19,017 nt of DNA from Bacillota bacterium (GTDB taxonomy: Bacteria; Bacillota; Clostridia; Tissierellales; Sedimentibacteraceae). Under the pieces are notes generated by a model. That model had not been told where the DNA came from. It was given only the letters and a program-made list of their open reading frames with translations, and did not search any database. The translations under genes and the position numbers were made by a program. This document shows positions 7,865-14,633 of this stretch, one piece after another; the first letter of the stretch is position 1, and each line of letters opens with the position of its first letter. The DNA is taken from contig JARBUP010000019.1 in NCBI GenBank assembly GCA_029239575.1, positions 1 to 19,017 of the forward strand, given 5' to 3'.

Positions 7865-8476
7865 ATGGAAACATTGAATAGTCATTTTCACAACTGGTTT
7901 GGAGTATTGTTTTTTATTGTGCTGTATAGTGTGGTATTATTGTTTATGCCTTTTTATAGAAAAATGGATAAAAAGCCACACGGAACCTATCTTGCGTTTG
8001 TTATTGCATTCGCTATCGAAATGCACGGAATACCATTCAGTATGTGGATTATCTCATGGATAATCGGGCGAAATTTACCTGAAGGGATTCTTTGGGGGCA
8101 TACACTTATTTCTTATTTTGGTCACTTTGGAATGTATATAAGCACTGCTCTTAGTATTATAGCTTTAAGTATGATTTTAAATGGATGGTATAACATTTAT
8201 AAAAAATACTGGTCAAAAGAAAGTGGAAGTGGTTCTTTAGTTACATCGGGAATTTACAGATATATTCGACATCCTCAGTATGCAGGACTGTTGCTTTTAT
8301 CCTTGAGTATGATACTTAACTGGGCAACATTATCATTACTGATTTTGTATCCTGTTATAATTTATATGTATGTACGTCTAGGGAAAAAAGAAGAGCAAGA
8401 CATGATAAAAGAATTTAGTAATGAATATTTTAGATATATGAAATCAACTAAAATGTTTATACCATTTATATATTAA
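7865..8476 (+). CDS. Integral-membrane methyltransferase, ICMT/PEMT-like family
   Basis: A 203-residue, strongly hydrophobic protein with about five membrane helices. The C-terminal part carries the family signature SGIYRYIRHPQYAGLLLL (about residues 126-143) and a later EEQDMIKEFSNEYFRYM segment. This pattern marks membrane methyltransferases of the isoprenylcysteine carboxyl methyltransferase/phospholipid N-methyltransferase group, which use S-adenosylmethionine. The acceptor in this bacterium is unknown; a lipid is plausible. The ATG follows AAAAGGAG with 5 bases of spacing. The gene lies 84 bases after the kinase with no terminator hairpin that I can see, so read-through from the two-component operon is possible. 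Confidence 0.75.
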   Translation: METLNSHFHNWFGVLFFIVLYSVVLLFMPFYRKMDKKPHGTYLAFVIAFAIEMHGIPFSMWIISWIIGRNLPEGILWGHTLISYFGHFGMYISTALSIIALSMILNGWYNIYKKYWSKESGSGSLVTSGIYRYIRHPQYAGLLLLSLSMILNWATLSLLILYPVIIYMYVRLGKKEEQDMIKEFSNEYFRYMKSTKMFIPFIY

Positions 8477-8480
8477 AGAC

Positions 8481-8540
8481 AATGGGGCAGTGTTTAACTG
8501 TCCCATCTTAGAAAAGGGACAGAAAAGAACGTCCCTTACT
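8481..8540. repeat. REP-like double-hairpin repeat, copy 2
   Basis: Two adjacent hairpins: ATGGGGCAG (8482-8490) with CTGTCCCAT (8498-8506), and AAGGGAC (8514-8520) with GTCCCTT (8531-8537). The unit starts right after the methyltransferase stop and its right arm contains the stop codon of the solute-binding protein gene (8536-8538). The final codons of that gene read GGGACTGAGGGAAAG, which resemble the repeat's own GGGAC units, so the gene's extreme C-terminus may be repeat-derived. The 8488-8540 part aligns with the right end of copy 1. There is no U tract, so it is not a standard terminator. Confidence 0.65.
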
Positions 8541-9750
8541 TTCCCTCAGTCCCTAAATATAAATTAATTAATTCATCTTCATTGACAATCTTTCGAATTC
8601 TTTCATATATTGGTAAAGCTTTTTGTTTCATCGCATCTATAGTTTCTTCAGGCAAAGTAAGTATTGTCATGCCATTATCTATAAGGATTTTTTTCATTTC
8701 CTCAATACGTTCATTTTCAATTTCACGTACATATGTTGTAGCTCTTAAAGCAGCTTCATCAATTATTGCTTTCTCAGAATTGCTTAAACTTTTATAAAAA
8801 TTATTGCTTGTTATAAATGTATCCACATCCGGCGTATGCTTAGTTTCTATAACATATTTTTGCAACTCATATAATTTTAATGACACGAAATCTTCATATG
8901 GATTAGCCGTTGAATCAATAAATCCATGCCTTAATGATGTATATATCTCACCCCAAGGAAGAGGAACAACTATTGCGCCAAGTGATTTCAAAAATGCTTC
9001 TAAATCGCGATTTTGTATTGTTCTGACTTTAATTCCTTTAAAGTCATCCATGTTTTGTATTTCTTTGTTGGTTGCCATTTGCTTAAAACCCTCATCGATT
9101 ATGCCAAATAATTTATAGCCGTTGTTCAAATAATCTGAGCTTATTTTCCCGTAGAATTCTTCATTATTTAAAATATTCCTAAAATCCTCAATATTTGAGT
9201 AAACCATCATCATATTAAATACGGATAATTTTGGTACTAAATCAATTTGCGGGCTAATTGGCATAATTGTAAATTGAATATCGCTTTCATTTAATTTCAA
9301 ATTTCGAAGCATATCTCTTTCTCTTCCCAATTTTCCATCAGTATAAATATTTATTTTCATTTTACCAGTGCTCAATAAATTTACTTCCTCAGCAAATTTT
9401 GCTGCATAAATATAGTGTAAAGAATCTTTTGGAAAGTTAATACCTAATGCCATTGAGAGTTCCCGTACGTCTCTCTGTGGCAATTCAATGTTTAATTTGG
9501 TTACACAACCCGGTAAGATTTTAATTTTATTAACTTGAATAGGATTATGTCCTGATGCACATATTTTTAAATCGTATTCATTAAGGCTTTTAGTGGAATA
9601 TACTTCTATATTTGCATTATTTACAGGCGTTTTGTCCCTTGAATATATTTTGACATCTAAAAATCCTTTCTCGTTTTTATTTTTTGATTTTGTATCTAAA
9701 CTTAAAATAAAAATATCATCCTTTGAATATTTAAATTCATAAAAATCCAA
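8536..9750 (-). CDS. TRAP-type (DctP-family) solute-binding protein with extra N-terminal beta domain and no signal peptide
   Basis: A 404-residue protein. Residues about 105-400 are a DctP-type substrate-binding domain: KFAEEVNLLSTGKMKINIY, MDDFKGIKVRTIQN with the family's carboxylate-binding arginine at R243, GAIVVPLPWGEIYTSLRHG, and N283 at the usual DG.EN position (here DSTANP). Residues about 28-92 (GFLDVKIYSRDKTPVNNANI then a GHNPIQVNKIKILPG stretch) resemble a small carboxypeptidase-regulatory/transthyretin-like beta domain. The protein starts MDFYEFKYSK with no signal peptide or lipobox, unusual for a secreted binding protein. The start is TTG at 9750 with AGGAAG 7 bases upstream. No DctQ or DctM permease gene is nearby. 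REP-like repeats flank it, one overlapping its stop. DctP family membership is firm; cellular location and ligand are unknown. Confidence 0.82.
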   Translation of the reverse strand: MDFYEFKYSKDDIFILSLDTKSKNKNEKGFLDVKIYSRDKTPVNNANIEVYSTKSLNEYDLKICASGHNPIQVNKIKILPGCVTKLNIELPQRDVRELSMALGINFPKDSLHYIYAAKFAEEVNLLSTGKMKINIYTDGKLGRERDMLRNLKLNESDIQFTIMPISPQIDLVPKLSVFNMMMVYSNIEDFRNILNNEEFYGKISSDYLNNGYKLFGIIDEGFKQMATNKEIQNMDDFKGIKVRTIQNRDLEAFLKSLGAIVVPLPWGEIYTSLRHGFIDSTANPYEDFVSLKLYELQKYVIETKHTPDVDTFITSNNFYKSLSNSEKAIIDEAALRATTYVREIENERIEEMKKILIDNGMTILTLPEETIDAMKQKALPIYERIRKIVNEDELINLYLGTEGK

Positions 9751-9810
9751 TGTAACACTTCCTTTGAAATATTATACTTATATATCATTTTATTCAGAAA
9801 AAGATAATTT

Positions 9811-9880
9811 GGAACAGGAGACAATGGGGACGTGTATGATTGTCTTTGTCTGTGACAAACAAACACGTCCCTACTGTTCC
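9811..9880. repeat. REP-like nested-hairpin repeat, copy 3
   Basis: A nested palindrome: outer arms GGAACAG (9811-9817) and CTGTTCC (9874-9880); GGGACGTGT (9827-9835) with ACACGTCCC (9863-9871); inner GACAAT (9820-9825) with ATTGTC (9839-9844); and TTTGTC (9845-9850) with GACAAA (9854-9859). It shares GACAATGGGG with copy 2 and TGGGGACGTGT with copy 1. The design resembles repeats mobilised by RAYT (Y1) transposases, but no such gene lies in the window. It lies in the spacer upstream of the solute-binding protein gene. Confidence 0.7.
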
Positions 9881-9899
9881 TCCTACTGTCCCTTAAGTA

Positions 9900-9947
9900 T
9901 CACTTGCATTCCCAAGTTTAAGTTTATGCATTTTAAAAAACAATTAG
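9900..9947 (+). pseudogene. Remnant of an mscS 3' end
   Basis: Read in the frame starting at 9900 this translates as SLAFPSLSLCILKNN then stop, against TLAYPSLSLYMEKND then stop at the end of the intact MscS gene at 3420-3467. At the DNA level about three quarters of 47 positions match by eye, with no gaps. Nothing upstream continues the channel in frame; the REP-like copy 3 ends 19 bases before. It appears to be the tail of a second mscS-family gene whose body has been lost. The match is short, so chance cannot be excluded entirely. Confidence 0.5.
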
Positions 9948-9988
9948 TACATAATAGTACAGGTGATAGTTTAAATAGAGGTGTGATA

Positions 9989-10318
9989 ATGGCGATACCT
10001 AATAAAAATTCAAGAAAAATAGTTGTAGGAAATGAAACATATAAGTGGATTATTTCACCTAAAGATAAATATATAATCCTTGTAGCTGAACATAAGGAAT
10101 TTAAAGGGAGAAGGATTGAAGTTTACATCAGGTCGGATATTAAAAATTACCATATAAACAATCTTAACATCGAAGATTTAAATATAAAAATAATAAAACC
10201 CAAAGATGTAGAATTGATAATAATTCAAGCAATAGAACAAGGTTGGAATGCAGAAGAAAAAGGTCCACCTATTATTTTTGATTTAGTAGGGGATTTATTA
10301 GTGAAACGAAAATCTTGA
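9989..10318 (+). CDS. Uncharacterised 109-residue protein
   Basis: The start is the ATG at 9989, because GAGGTG (9978-9983) lies 5 bases before it. The same frame stays open back to 9764, but those 75 extra codons run through the REP-like repeat and the mscS remnant and have no ribosome binding site, so they are not coding. The protein begins MAIPNKNSRKIVVGNETYKW, has alternating beta-strand-like segments (YKWIIS, KYIILVAEH, RIEVYIR), then a helix-like VELIIIQAIEQGWNAEEKG and a PPIIFDL segment. It has no signal peptide, membrane helix or metal-binding pattern. I do not recognise an established function. It is followed by a hairpin shared with the convergent AlaX gene. Confidence 0.7.
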   Translation: MAIPNKNSRKIVVGNETYKWIISPKDKYIILVAEHKEFKGRRIEVYIRSDIKNYHINNLNIEDLNIKIIKPKDVELIIIQAIEQGWNAEEKGPPIIFDLVGDLLVKRKS

Positions 10319-10337
10319 ATTCATATGTTGTAAAAAT

Positions 10338-10361
10338 TAGCAGAGCTTTAATGCTCTGCTA
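10338..10361. terminator. Hairpin terminator between convergent genes
   Basis: TAGCAGAGC (10338-10346) pairs with GCTCTGCTA (10353-10361) around TTTAAT, a perfect 9-bp stem. On the minus strand it is followed by TAATTTTTAC, a modest U tract. On the plus strand the tail ATAATTTT is weaker. It probably serves both the 9989 gene and the AlaX gene. Confidence 0.7.
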
Positions 10362-10417
10362 TAATAATTTTAATATCAATAATGCATTTTATAAAATTAT
10401 GAATATTAATTAAAAAA

Positions 10418-11611
10418 TTATTCTTCAAATAAAATCTCTTTTGCTAATCGCAAACAATCATCACCTCTTAAAACATCACCAGTGCCTTGAAGTAAATAAT
10501 TATTTCCTCCACCTTTAGCGTTTAACATAATCTTTAATTTTTCAAAAAGAGATTTTAAATCTAATTTTAAGTTTTTAGATTGACCAACACAAATATTTAT
10601 TAAATTATTACTTTCTGATATTAAAACTGAAACATAGTTATCTTTTTCAACTGTTTTTGAACAAATATATTTTAAATCCTTTATATCCATGTTTTCATAT
10701 TTATGAAAAATATAATTTAAATCATTTGATTTAATTGCTTGAGTATTAAGTTCTTCTGCATAAAATTTGTTCAGGTTATCTTGTAAAGTAGAAATTAATT
10801 TTTTATTTATTTTGTTTTCATTTTTTAATTTTTCTATATTTTCATATATTAATTCTATTCCACATGTAAGAAGTTTTGATAAATCATTTAAATCATTATT
10901 TTTTTTATAATAATCTTTTAAAGCTCTTTTTCCGCATAAAAAGTATATCCTTGATCCGTTTTTGTTTTTTTCTATTTTCACAACTTTAATAATGCCAACT
11001 TCACCCGTACTTTTTACATGCGTACCACCGCAGGCATTATATTCAATTTCTTCTATTTCCATAATTCTAAAATTACTTAAATTAGGTGGCATTTTTCTTA
11101 AATTAAGTTTAATCGCTTCTTCATAATTTAAAGTTTGAAATTTTATTTGTTTGTTTTTATAAATAATTTCATTAGCATATATTTCAGCTTTTTCAATTGT
11201 TTCATCATTTAATTCTTTATCTATATCTATTGTCGTATAATCGGAACCCAAATGAAAACCAACTGTGTTTCCACCATATAACTTAGCTATAGCAAATGAT
11301 AAAATATGCTGTCCAGTATGTTGTTGCATGTAATCAAATCGAACTTCAAAATCTATTTTTAAATTAACACTACCTTCCACAGGATTTTTTACAACATGAA
11401 TTATTTCATCATCTTTTTCTATAACATCAATTACTTTTAAGTTATTTAATATGCCTTCATCCTTTGGTTGACCACCGGATAAATGAGGATAAAAAATAGT
11501 TTCATCTAATACTACTTCATAGAAATCATTTTTTTTGTCACAACGAACAACTGTTGAACATAAAGATGTTAAATATGAGTTTTCTTGATATATTTTTTTG
11601 CTATTATTCAT
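10418..11611 (-). CDS. alaX: AlaX-type alanyl-tRNA editing protein with DHHA1 domain
   Basis: A 397-residue trans-editing protein related to the editing half of alanyl-tRNA synthetase; such proteins hydrolyse Ser- (or Gly-) tRNA(Ala) to prevent mistranslation. The N-terminal beta-barrel-like part (1-90) carries SGGQPKDEG as in AlaRS. The zinc/catalytic motif is H98-TGQ-H102 (QQHTGQHILS) plus C194 and H198 in NACGGTHVKSTGEVG. A coiled-coil linker lies near 230-290. A C-terminal DHHA1 domain ends in NAKGGGNNYLLQGTGD, placing it in the long AlaX class. The aminoacylation core is absent, so it is not a truncated AlaRS. The start ATG at 11611 follows TGGAG on the minus strand. It is divergent from nrdR. 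Confidence 0.9.
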   Translation of the reverse strand: MNNSKKIYQENSYLTSLCSTVVRCDKKNDFYEVVLDETIFYPHLSGGQPKDEGILNNLKVIDVIEKDDEIIHVVKNPVEGSVNLKIDFEVRFDYMQQHTGQHILSFAIAKLYGGNTVGFHLGSDYTTIDIDKELNDETIEKAEIYANEIIYKNKQIKFQTLNYEEAIKLNLRKMPPNLSNFRIMEIEEIEYNACGGTHVKSTGEVGIIKVVKIEKNKNGSRIYFLCGKRALKDYYKKNNDLNDLSKLLTCGIELIYENIEKLKNENKINKKLISTLQDNLNKFYAEELNTQAIKSNDLNYIFHKYENMDIKDLKYICSKTVEKDNYVSVLISESNNLINICVGQSKNLKLDLKSLFEKLKIMLNAKGGGNNYLLQGTGDVLRGDDCLRLAKEILFEE

Positions 11612-11726
11612 TTAATTCTCCATTTTAATTATTTATAATATTATTATAACAAATTTTGAGAATTTTTGAATAATTTTGTTTACTTTACGAAAAATATTTA
11701 GTAAAATCAATAAAGGAGGGATTGTT

Positions 11727-12200
11727 ATGAAATGTCCTAAATGTAATTGTCATGAAAGCAAAGTTATAGATACGAGATCTACGGACGACGGTTTCAAAAT
11801 AAGGCGCAGAAGAGAATGCATAGAATGCGGACATCGATTTACAACATATGAAAAAATAGAAGAAACTCAAATTGTTGTAATAAAAAAAGATGGAACCCGT
11901 CAAGGCTATAACAGGGATAAAATTATCAACGGTCTTATTAAAGCATGTGATAAACGTTCAGTTACGCTTGATCAAATTGAAGGAATTGCTGATAAAGTTG
12001 AAAAACAACTTTTAAATACATTTCAAAACGAGGTTTCTACAGAAGTTATAGGCGAAATTGTCATGAATGAACTCCAGAATGTAGATGATGTTGCATATGT
12101 TAGGTTTGCTTCTGTTTATAGAAAGTTTAAGGATATAAATACTTTTATGGACGAATTAAAAAGGATACTTGATGAAAGAAATCATAAAAGATATTTATAA
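11727..12200 (+). CDS. nrdR: NrdR, ribonucleotide reductase transcriptional repressor
   Basis: A 157-residue regulator that senses ATP/dATP and represses ribonucleotide reductase operons. The N-terminal zinc ribbon has C3, C6, C31 and C34 (MKCPKC and CIECGHRFTTYE), with the family RRRREC basic run. An ATP-cone domain follows (about 47-137: VVIKKDGTRQGYNRDKIING and onward to DVAYVRFASVYRKF). The frame stays open to 11676, but AAAGGAGG lies 6 bases before the ATG at 11727, which gives the canonical MKCPxC start and normal family length. Its NrdR boxes would lie at nrd operons elsewhere; I see none convincing upstream of this gene. Confidence 0.96.
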   Translation: MKCPKCNCHESKVIDTRSTDDGFKIRRRRECIECGHRFTTYEKIEETQIVVIKKDGTRQGYNRDKIINGLIKACDKRSVTLDQIEGIADKVEKQLLNTFQNEVSTEVIGEIVMNELQNVDDVAYVRFASVYRKFKDINTFMDELKRILDERNHKRYL

Positions 12201-12220
12201 AAAATCGAAAGGAGCATATC

Positions 12221-12853
12221 ATGTATATAAATATAGATGTTTTAAATATTACAAATGGAAATACAAAAATGATTGACACTGAATTCGGAAGGATGCAGAT
12301 TCAGAAAGTTGAGGCAGGTAAATTAAAGTTAACAACAGGTAAAATTGTTGCTACTGATCCTATTTTAATGTATGACGATGAAAGTTATTCTTTAAGCGTA
12401 GCCCCTAATACATATCCTGTAAATATTTATGTTGGTAAAACTGAAAAAAGAAAAAGTCAAACCATACTTGCAGAATTAAAATTTAATGACAATACACCTG
12501 TGAAATGGGAATTAGCATTATATAAAGGTGAAAATTCAAAAGCATTTGGTCATGATGAATTTATGGGTTATGAAGTAGAAAATGGTCTTGGTTGTTTTAT
12601 GGATCAACATGTAATGGAATTATTAGATGTAATGGACGAAGATGAACTTGAAAATTACGAAAAAGAAATAAAAACAAAAGTAAGGCATTCTGAGACAACA
12701 TGTGCAGACATTATAGTGGATAAGAAAACAAATTCTAATTTAATAGTATTTGCCACTGGTTGGAATCAAGGAGTTTTTCCTACATATTATGGATTTGACA
12801 AAAATAATAAATTAGCAAGATTAGTTACTGATTTTATGGTAATTGAAGCGTAA
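12221..12853 (+). CDS. DUF4241-family protein
   Basis: A 210-residue protein, probably cytoplasmic (no signal peptide or membrane helix). It carries the pattern I associate with DUF4241: TGKIVATDPILMYDD near the start, YPVNIYVGK, a central WELALYKGE, GYEVENGLGCFMDQHV (about 126-141, like the family's GYxVDAGxGCFMD), and a C-terminal FATGWNQGVFPTYYGFD plus LVTDFMVIE. The molecular function of this family is not known to me. It starts 20 bases after nrdR behind a good AAAGGAG, so the two are probably co-transcribed, ending at the terminator at 12861. Confidence 0.8.
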   Translation: MYINIDVLNITNGNTKMIDTEFGRMQIQKVEAGKLKLTTGKIVATDPILMYDDESYSLSVAPNTYPVNIYVGKTEKRKSQTILAELKFNDNTPVKWELALYKGENSKAFGHDEFMGYEVENGLGCFMDQHVMELLDVMDEDELENYEKEIKTKVRHSETTCADIIVDKKTNSNLIVFATGWNQGVFPTYYGFDKNNKLARLVTDFMVIEA

Positions 12854-12860
12854 ATATAAT

Positions 12861-12891
12861 GCGTCATCATATAGATGGCGCTTTTTTTTTT
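12861..12891 (+). terminator. Rho-independent terminator after the DUF4241 gene
   Basis: Stem GCGTCATC (12861-12868) with GATGGCGC (12874-12881), 8 bp including one G-U pair, loop ATATA, then ten T residues. Confidence 0.88.
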
Positions 12892-12903
12892 GAAAATCCG
12901 TTA

Positions 12904-12949
12904 AGTCAAAATTAAACATAATGTACTAATTTTCAATTTAATTTTGACT
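12904..12949. repeat. Perfect 13-bp inverted repeat in a noncoding spacer
   Basis: AGTCAAAATTAAA (12904-12916) and TTTAATTTTGACT (12937-12949) are exact reverse complements around a 20-base AT-rich centre. There is no U tract and it lies past the terminator, so termination is not its obvious role. The 205-base spacer 12892-13096 otherwise shows no gene. A bound regulator or a small mobile-element remnant are both possible. Confidence 0.55.
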
Positions 12950-13044
12950 ATTAAGTTCAAAGAATACAAGGATTTAAATACTTGAAGATAACCAAACAGT
13001 AAAAGGATATTAACTTTTGTAAAATCGCATAATTGTATTAGTAG

Positions 13045-13053
13045 CATATATTA
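13045..13053 (+). promoter_or_regulatory. Candidate sporulation-type -10 element
   Basis: CATATATTA fits the CATANNNTA pattern of mother-cell sigma-K (and resembles sigma-E) -10 elements, about 44 bases before the short ORF at 13097. I could not assign a -35, so support is weak, but it suits the SpoIID-like gene downstream. Confidence 0.25.
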
Positions 13054-13096
13054 AAAACATGAATGTATTAAATTAAGAAAGGTGAGATTTGTTTTA

Positions 13097-13195
13097 ATGT
13101 ATATAAGTAGCTTTCAAAATAAAGATAAGTATAAATTAAAATCTTATGAAAATTGCAGAGTGCCTGATATTGTTATTGATATTTCAAACAAATGA
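13097..13195 (+). CDS. Small ORF, 32 residues, coupled to the SpoIID-like gene
   Basis: An ATG with AAAGGTGAG about 10 bases upstream opens a 32-codon frame (MYISSFQNKDKYKLKSYENC then RVPDIVIDISNK). Its stop TGA at 13193 lies within or beside the GAGGTGA ribosome binding site of the next gene, which starts 10 bases later, so translation may be coupled. The product is short, polar and basic, and matches nothing I know. It could be a real small protein, a leader peptide, or the leftover of an N-terminal domain that related SpoIID-like proteins often carry. Confidence 0.45.
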   Translation: MYISSFQNKDKYKLKSYENCRVPDIVIDISNK

Positions 13196-13205
13196 GGTGA
13201 CTTAA

Positions 13206-14588
13206 ATGAGTATTACAGTTCCAGGATTTACGAACGTATATGTTCCTGAAAATATCACTGTTCACTTAGGTCCACCAGATGATTTATCTGCAGAAAATGT
13301 AACTTTGCCATATATTGATTATATCAAAAATGTAGCATCCAGTGAACTATATCCAACTTGGCCTGAAAGTACTATAAGAGCAAATATTTATGCTATAAAT
13401 TCAATTACTTTAAATCGCTTATTTACAGAATGGTATAAAACAAAAGGTTATAATTTTGATATTACAAATTCTACTCAATATGACCAAAGCTTTGTACAAG
13501 GCAGAGGAACATTTAGTACAATTGATAAAATTGTAGATGAGCTTTTTAATGATTATATTGTAACACAAGGAGAAATTGTACCACTTTTCACAACATACTG
13601 TGATGGAAGAACATCACAATGTGAAGGAATGTATCAGTGGGGAACTGTAGATTTAGCCAATCAAGGTTATTTACCTATTGAAATATTACAATATTATTAT
13701 GGTGAAAATATTAATATTGTAACAGATGCGCCTGTTGCAGGTTTTACCGAATCATATCCAGGTACTCCTTTAAAAGTTGGAGACAGTGGTATACTTGTTC
13801 TTATAATGCAAATTGCATTAAATGGGATATCTGTAAATTTTCCTGCTATTCCTAAAATAAACCCTATTAACGGAATTTTTACAGCTAACATGGAGGAATC
13901 TGTAAAAGAATTTCAAAGAATATTTAACTTAGCACCTGATGGCACACTTAATAAAGCTACCTGGTATAAAATATTAAATATAAATGCAGCCGTAAGAAAA
14001 CTTGCTGAATTGTCTGCAAAAGGTAGTATAGTAAGTACACTGCCAGGAATAATAACTCCTGAAATAGAGAAAACGATAGTTCTTCCAAGCATACAAATCC
14101 AACAATATTTTATAAATGTTTTATCAACATATTATAACACAATACCTTCAGTAGAAATTACTGGAGTGCCAAATCCTGAAACAAGAACTGCAATAATGGA
14201 ATTTCAAAAAGTTATGAAATTACCTGTAACAGGAATTTTAAATACAGAAACTTGGAATTTAATGTATAAAGGCGCCATGGAAATTTTAAAAGATGTTCCG
14301 CCAACAGAAATATTTTTACCACGTTACTTATTTCCGAACATAATTTATAAAAGAGGTTCTGCAGGATCTGGTGTATATAATATACAGCAATACCTTTCGT
14401 TTATTTCGCAATTTATTCCAAGCATAAAAGCCCCTTACCCAGATGGAGTATTTGATGAAGACACAGAAACCTCGGTAATAGCATTTCAAAAAAATTTTGG
14501 TCTTAAGCCTAATGGCATTGTTGAAAAAATTACGTGGGATAAAATAGTAGAAATATACTATAATTTAAAACTCGGTGAAGAAAAATAG
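13206..14588 (+). CDS. SpoIID-like protein with three peptidoglycan-binding domains
   Basis: A 460-residue protein. Residues about 14-170 resemble the SpoIID/LytB fold (DYIKNVASSELYPTWPEST, with E47 at the position of the SpoIID catalytic glutamate; FDITNSTQYDQSFVQGR; TYCDGRTSQCEGMYQWG; and EILQYYYGENI). SpoIID is a sporulation lytic transglycosylase that cleaves peptidoglycan. Three PG_binding_1 modules follow at about 193-259, 297-355 and 385-456, each ending in the NGxxxxxTWxKI-like pattern (DGTLNKATWYKI, TGILNTETWNLM, NGIVEKITWDKI). No signal peptide is visible, as expected if it acts in the mother cell or spore coat layer. The ATG follows GAGGTGA with 5 bases of spacing. A spore cortex or germination role is likely from the family; activity is inferred. 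Confidence 0.82.
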   Translation: MSITVPGFTNVYVPENITVHLGPPDDLSAENVTLPYIDYIKNVASSELYPTWPESTIRANIYAINSITLNRLFTEWYKTKGYNFDITNSTQYDQSFVQGRGTFSTIDKIVDELFNDYIVTQGEIVPLFTTYCDGRTSQCEGMYQWGTVDLANQGYLPIEILQYYYGENINIVTDAPVAGFTESYPGTPLKVGDSGILVLIMQIALNGISVNFPAIPKINPINGIFTANMEESVKEFQRIFNLAPDGTLNKATWYKILNINAAVRKLAELSAKGSIVSTLPGIITPEIEKTIVLPSIQIQQYFINVLSTYYNTIPSVEITGVPNPETRTAIMEFQKVMKLPVTGILNTETWNLMYKGAMEILKDVPPTEIFLPRYLFPNIIYKRGSAGSGVYNIQQYLSFISQFIPSIKAPYPDGVFDEDTETSVIAFQKNFGLKPNGIVEKITWDKIVEIYYNLKLGEEK

Positions 14589-14633
14589 TTGGCCAGTTTT
14601 ATTAAATGTATAGTATATGATGTTAATTAAAAA

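Noticed and set aside
9764..9988. A 75-codon N-terminal extension of the 9989 gene
   Set aside because: The region contains a nested hairpin repeat and an mscS remnant in another frame, while a strong ribosome binding site stands before the ATG at 9989.
11666..11700. Possible sigma-A promoter for nrdR
   Set aside because: TTGAAT and TTGTTT candidates are present, but no acceptable -10 lies at 16-18 bases from either, so I did not call it.
11676..11726. A 17-codon N-terminal extension of nrdR
   Set aside because: NrdR proteins start MxCPxC, and AAAGGAGG lies directly before the ATG at 11727; the extension includes that site.
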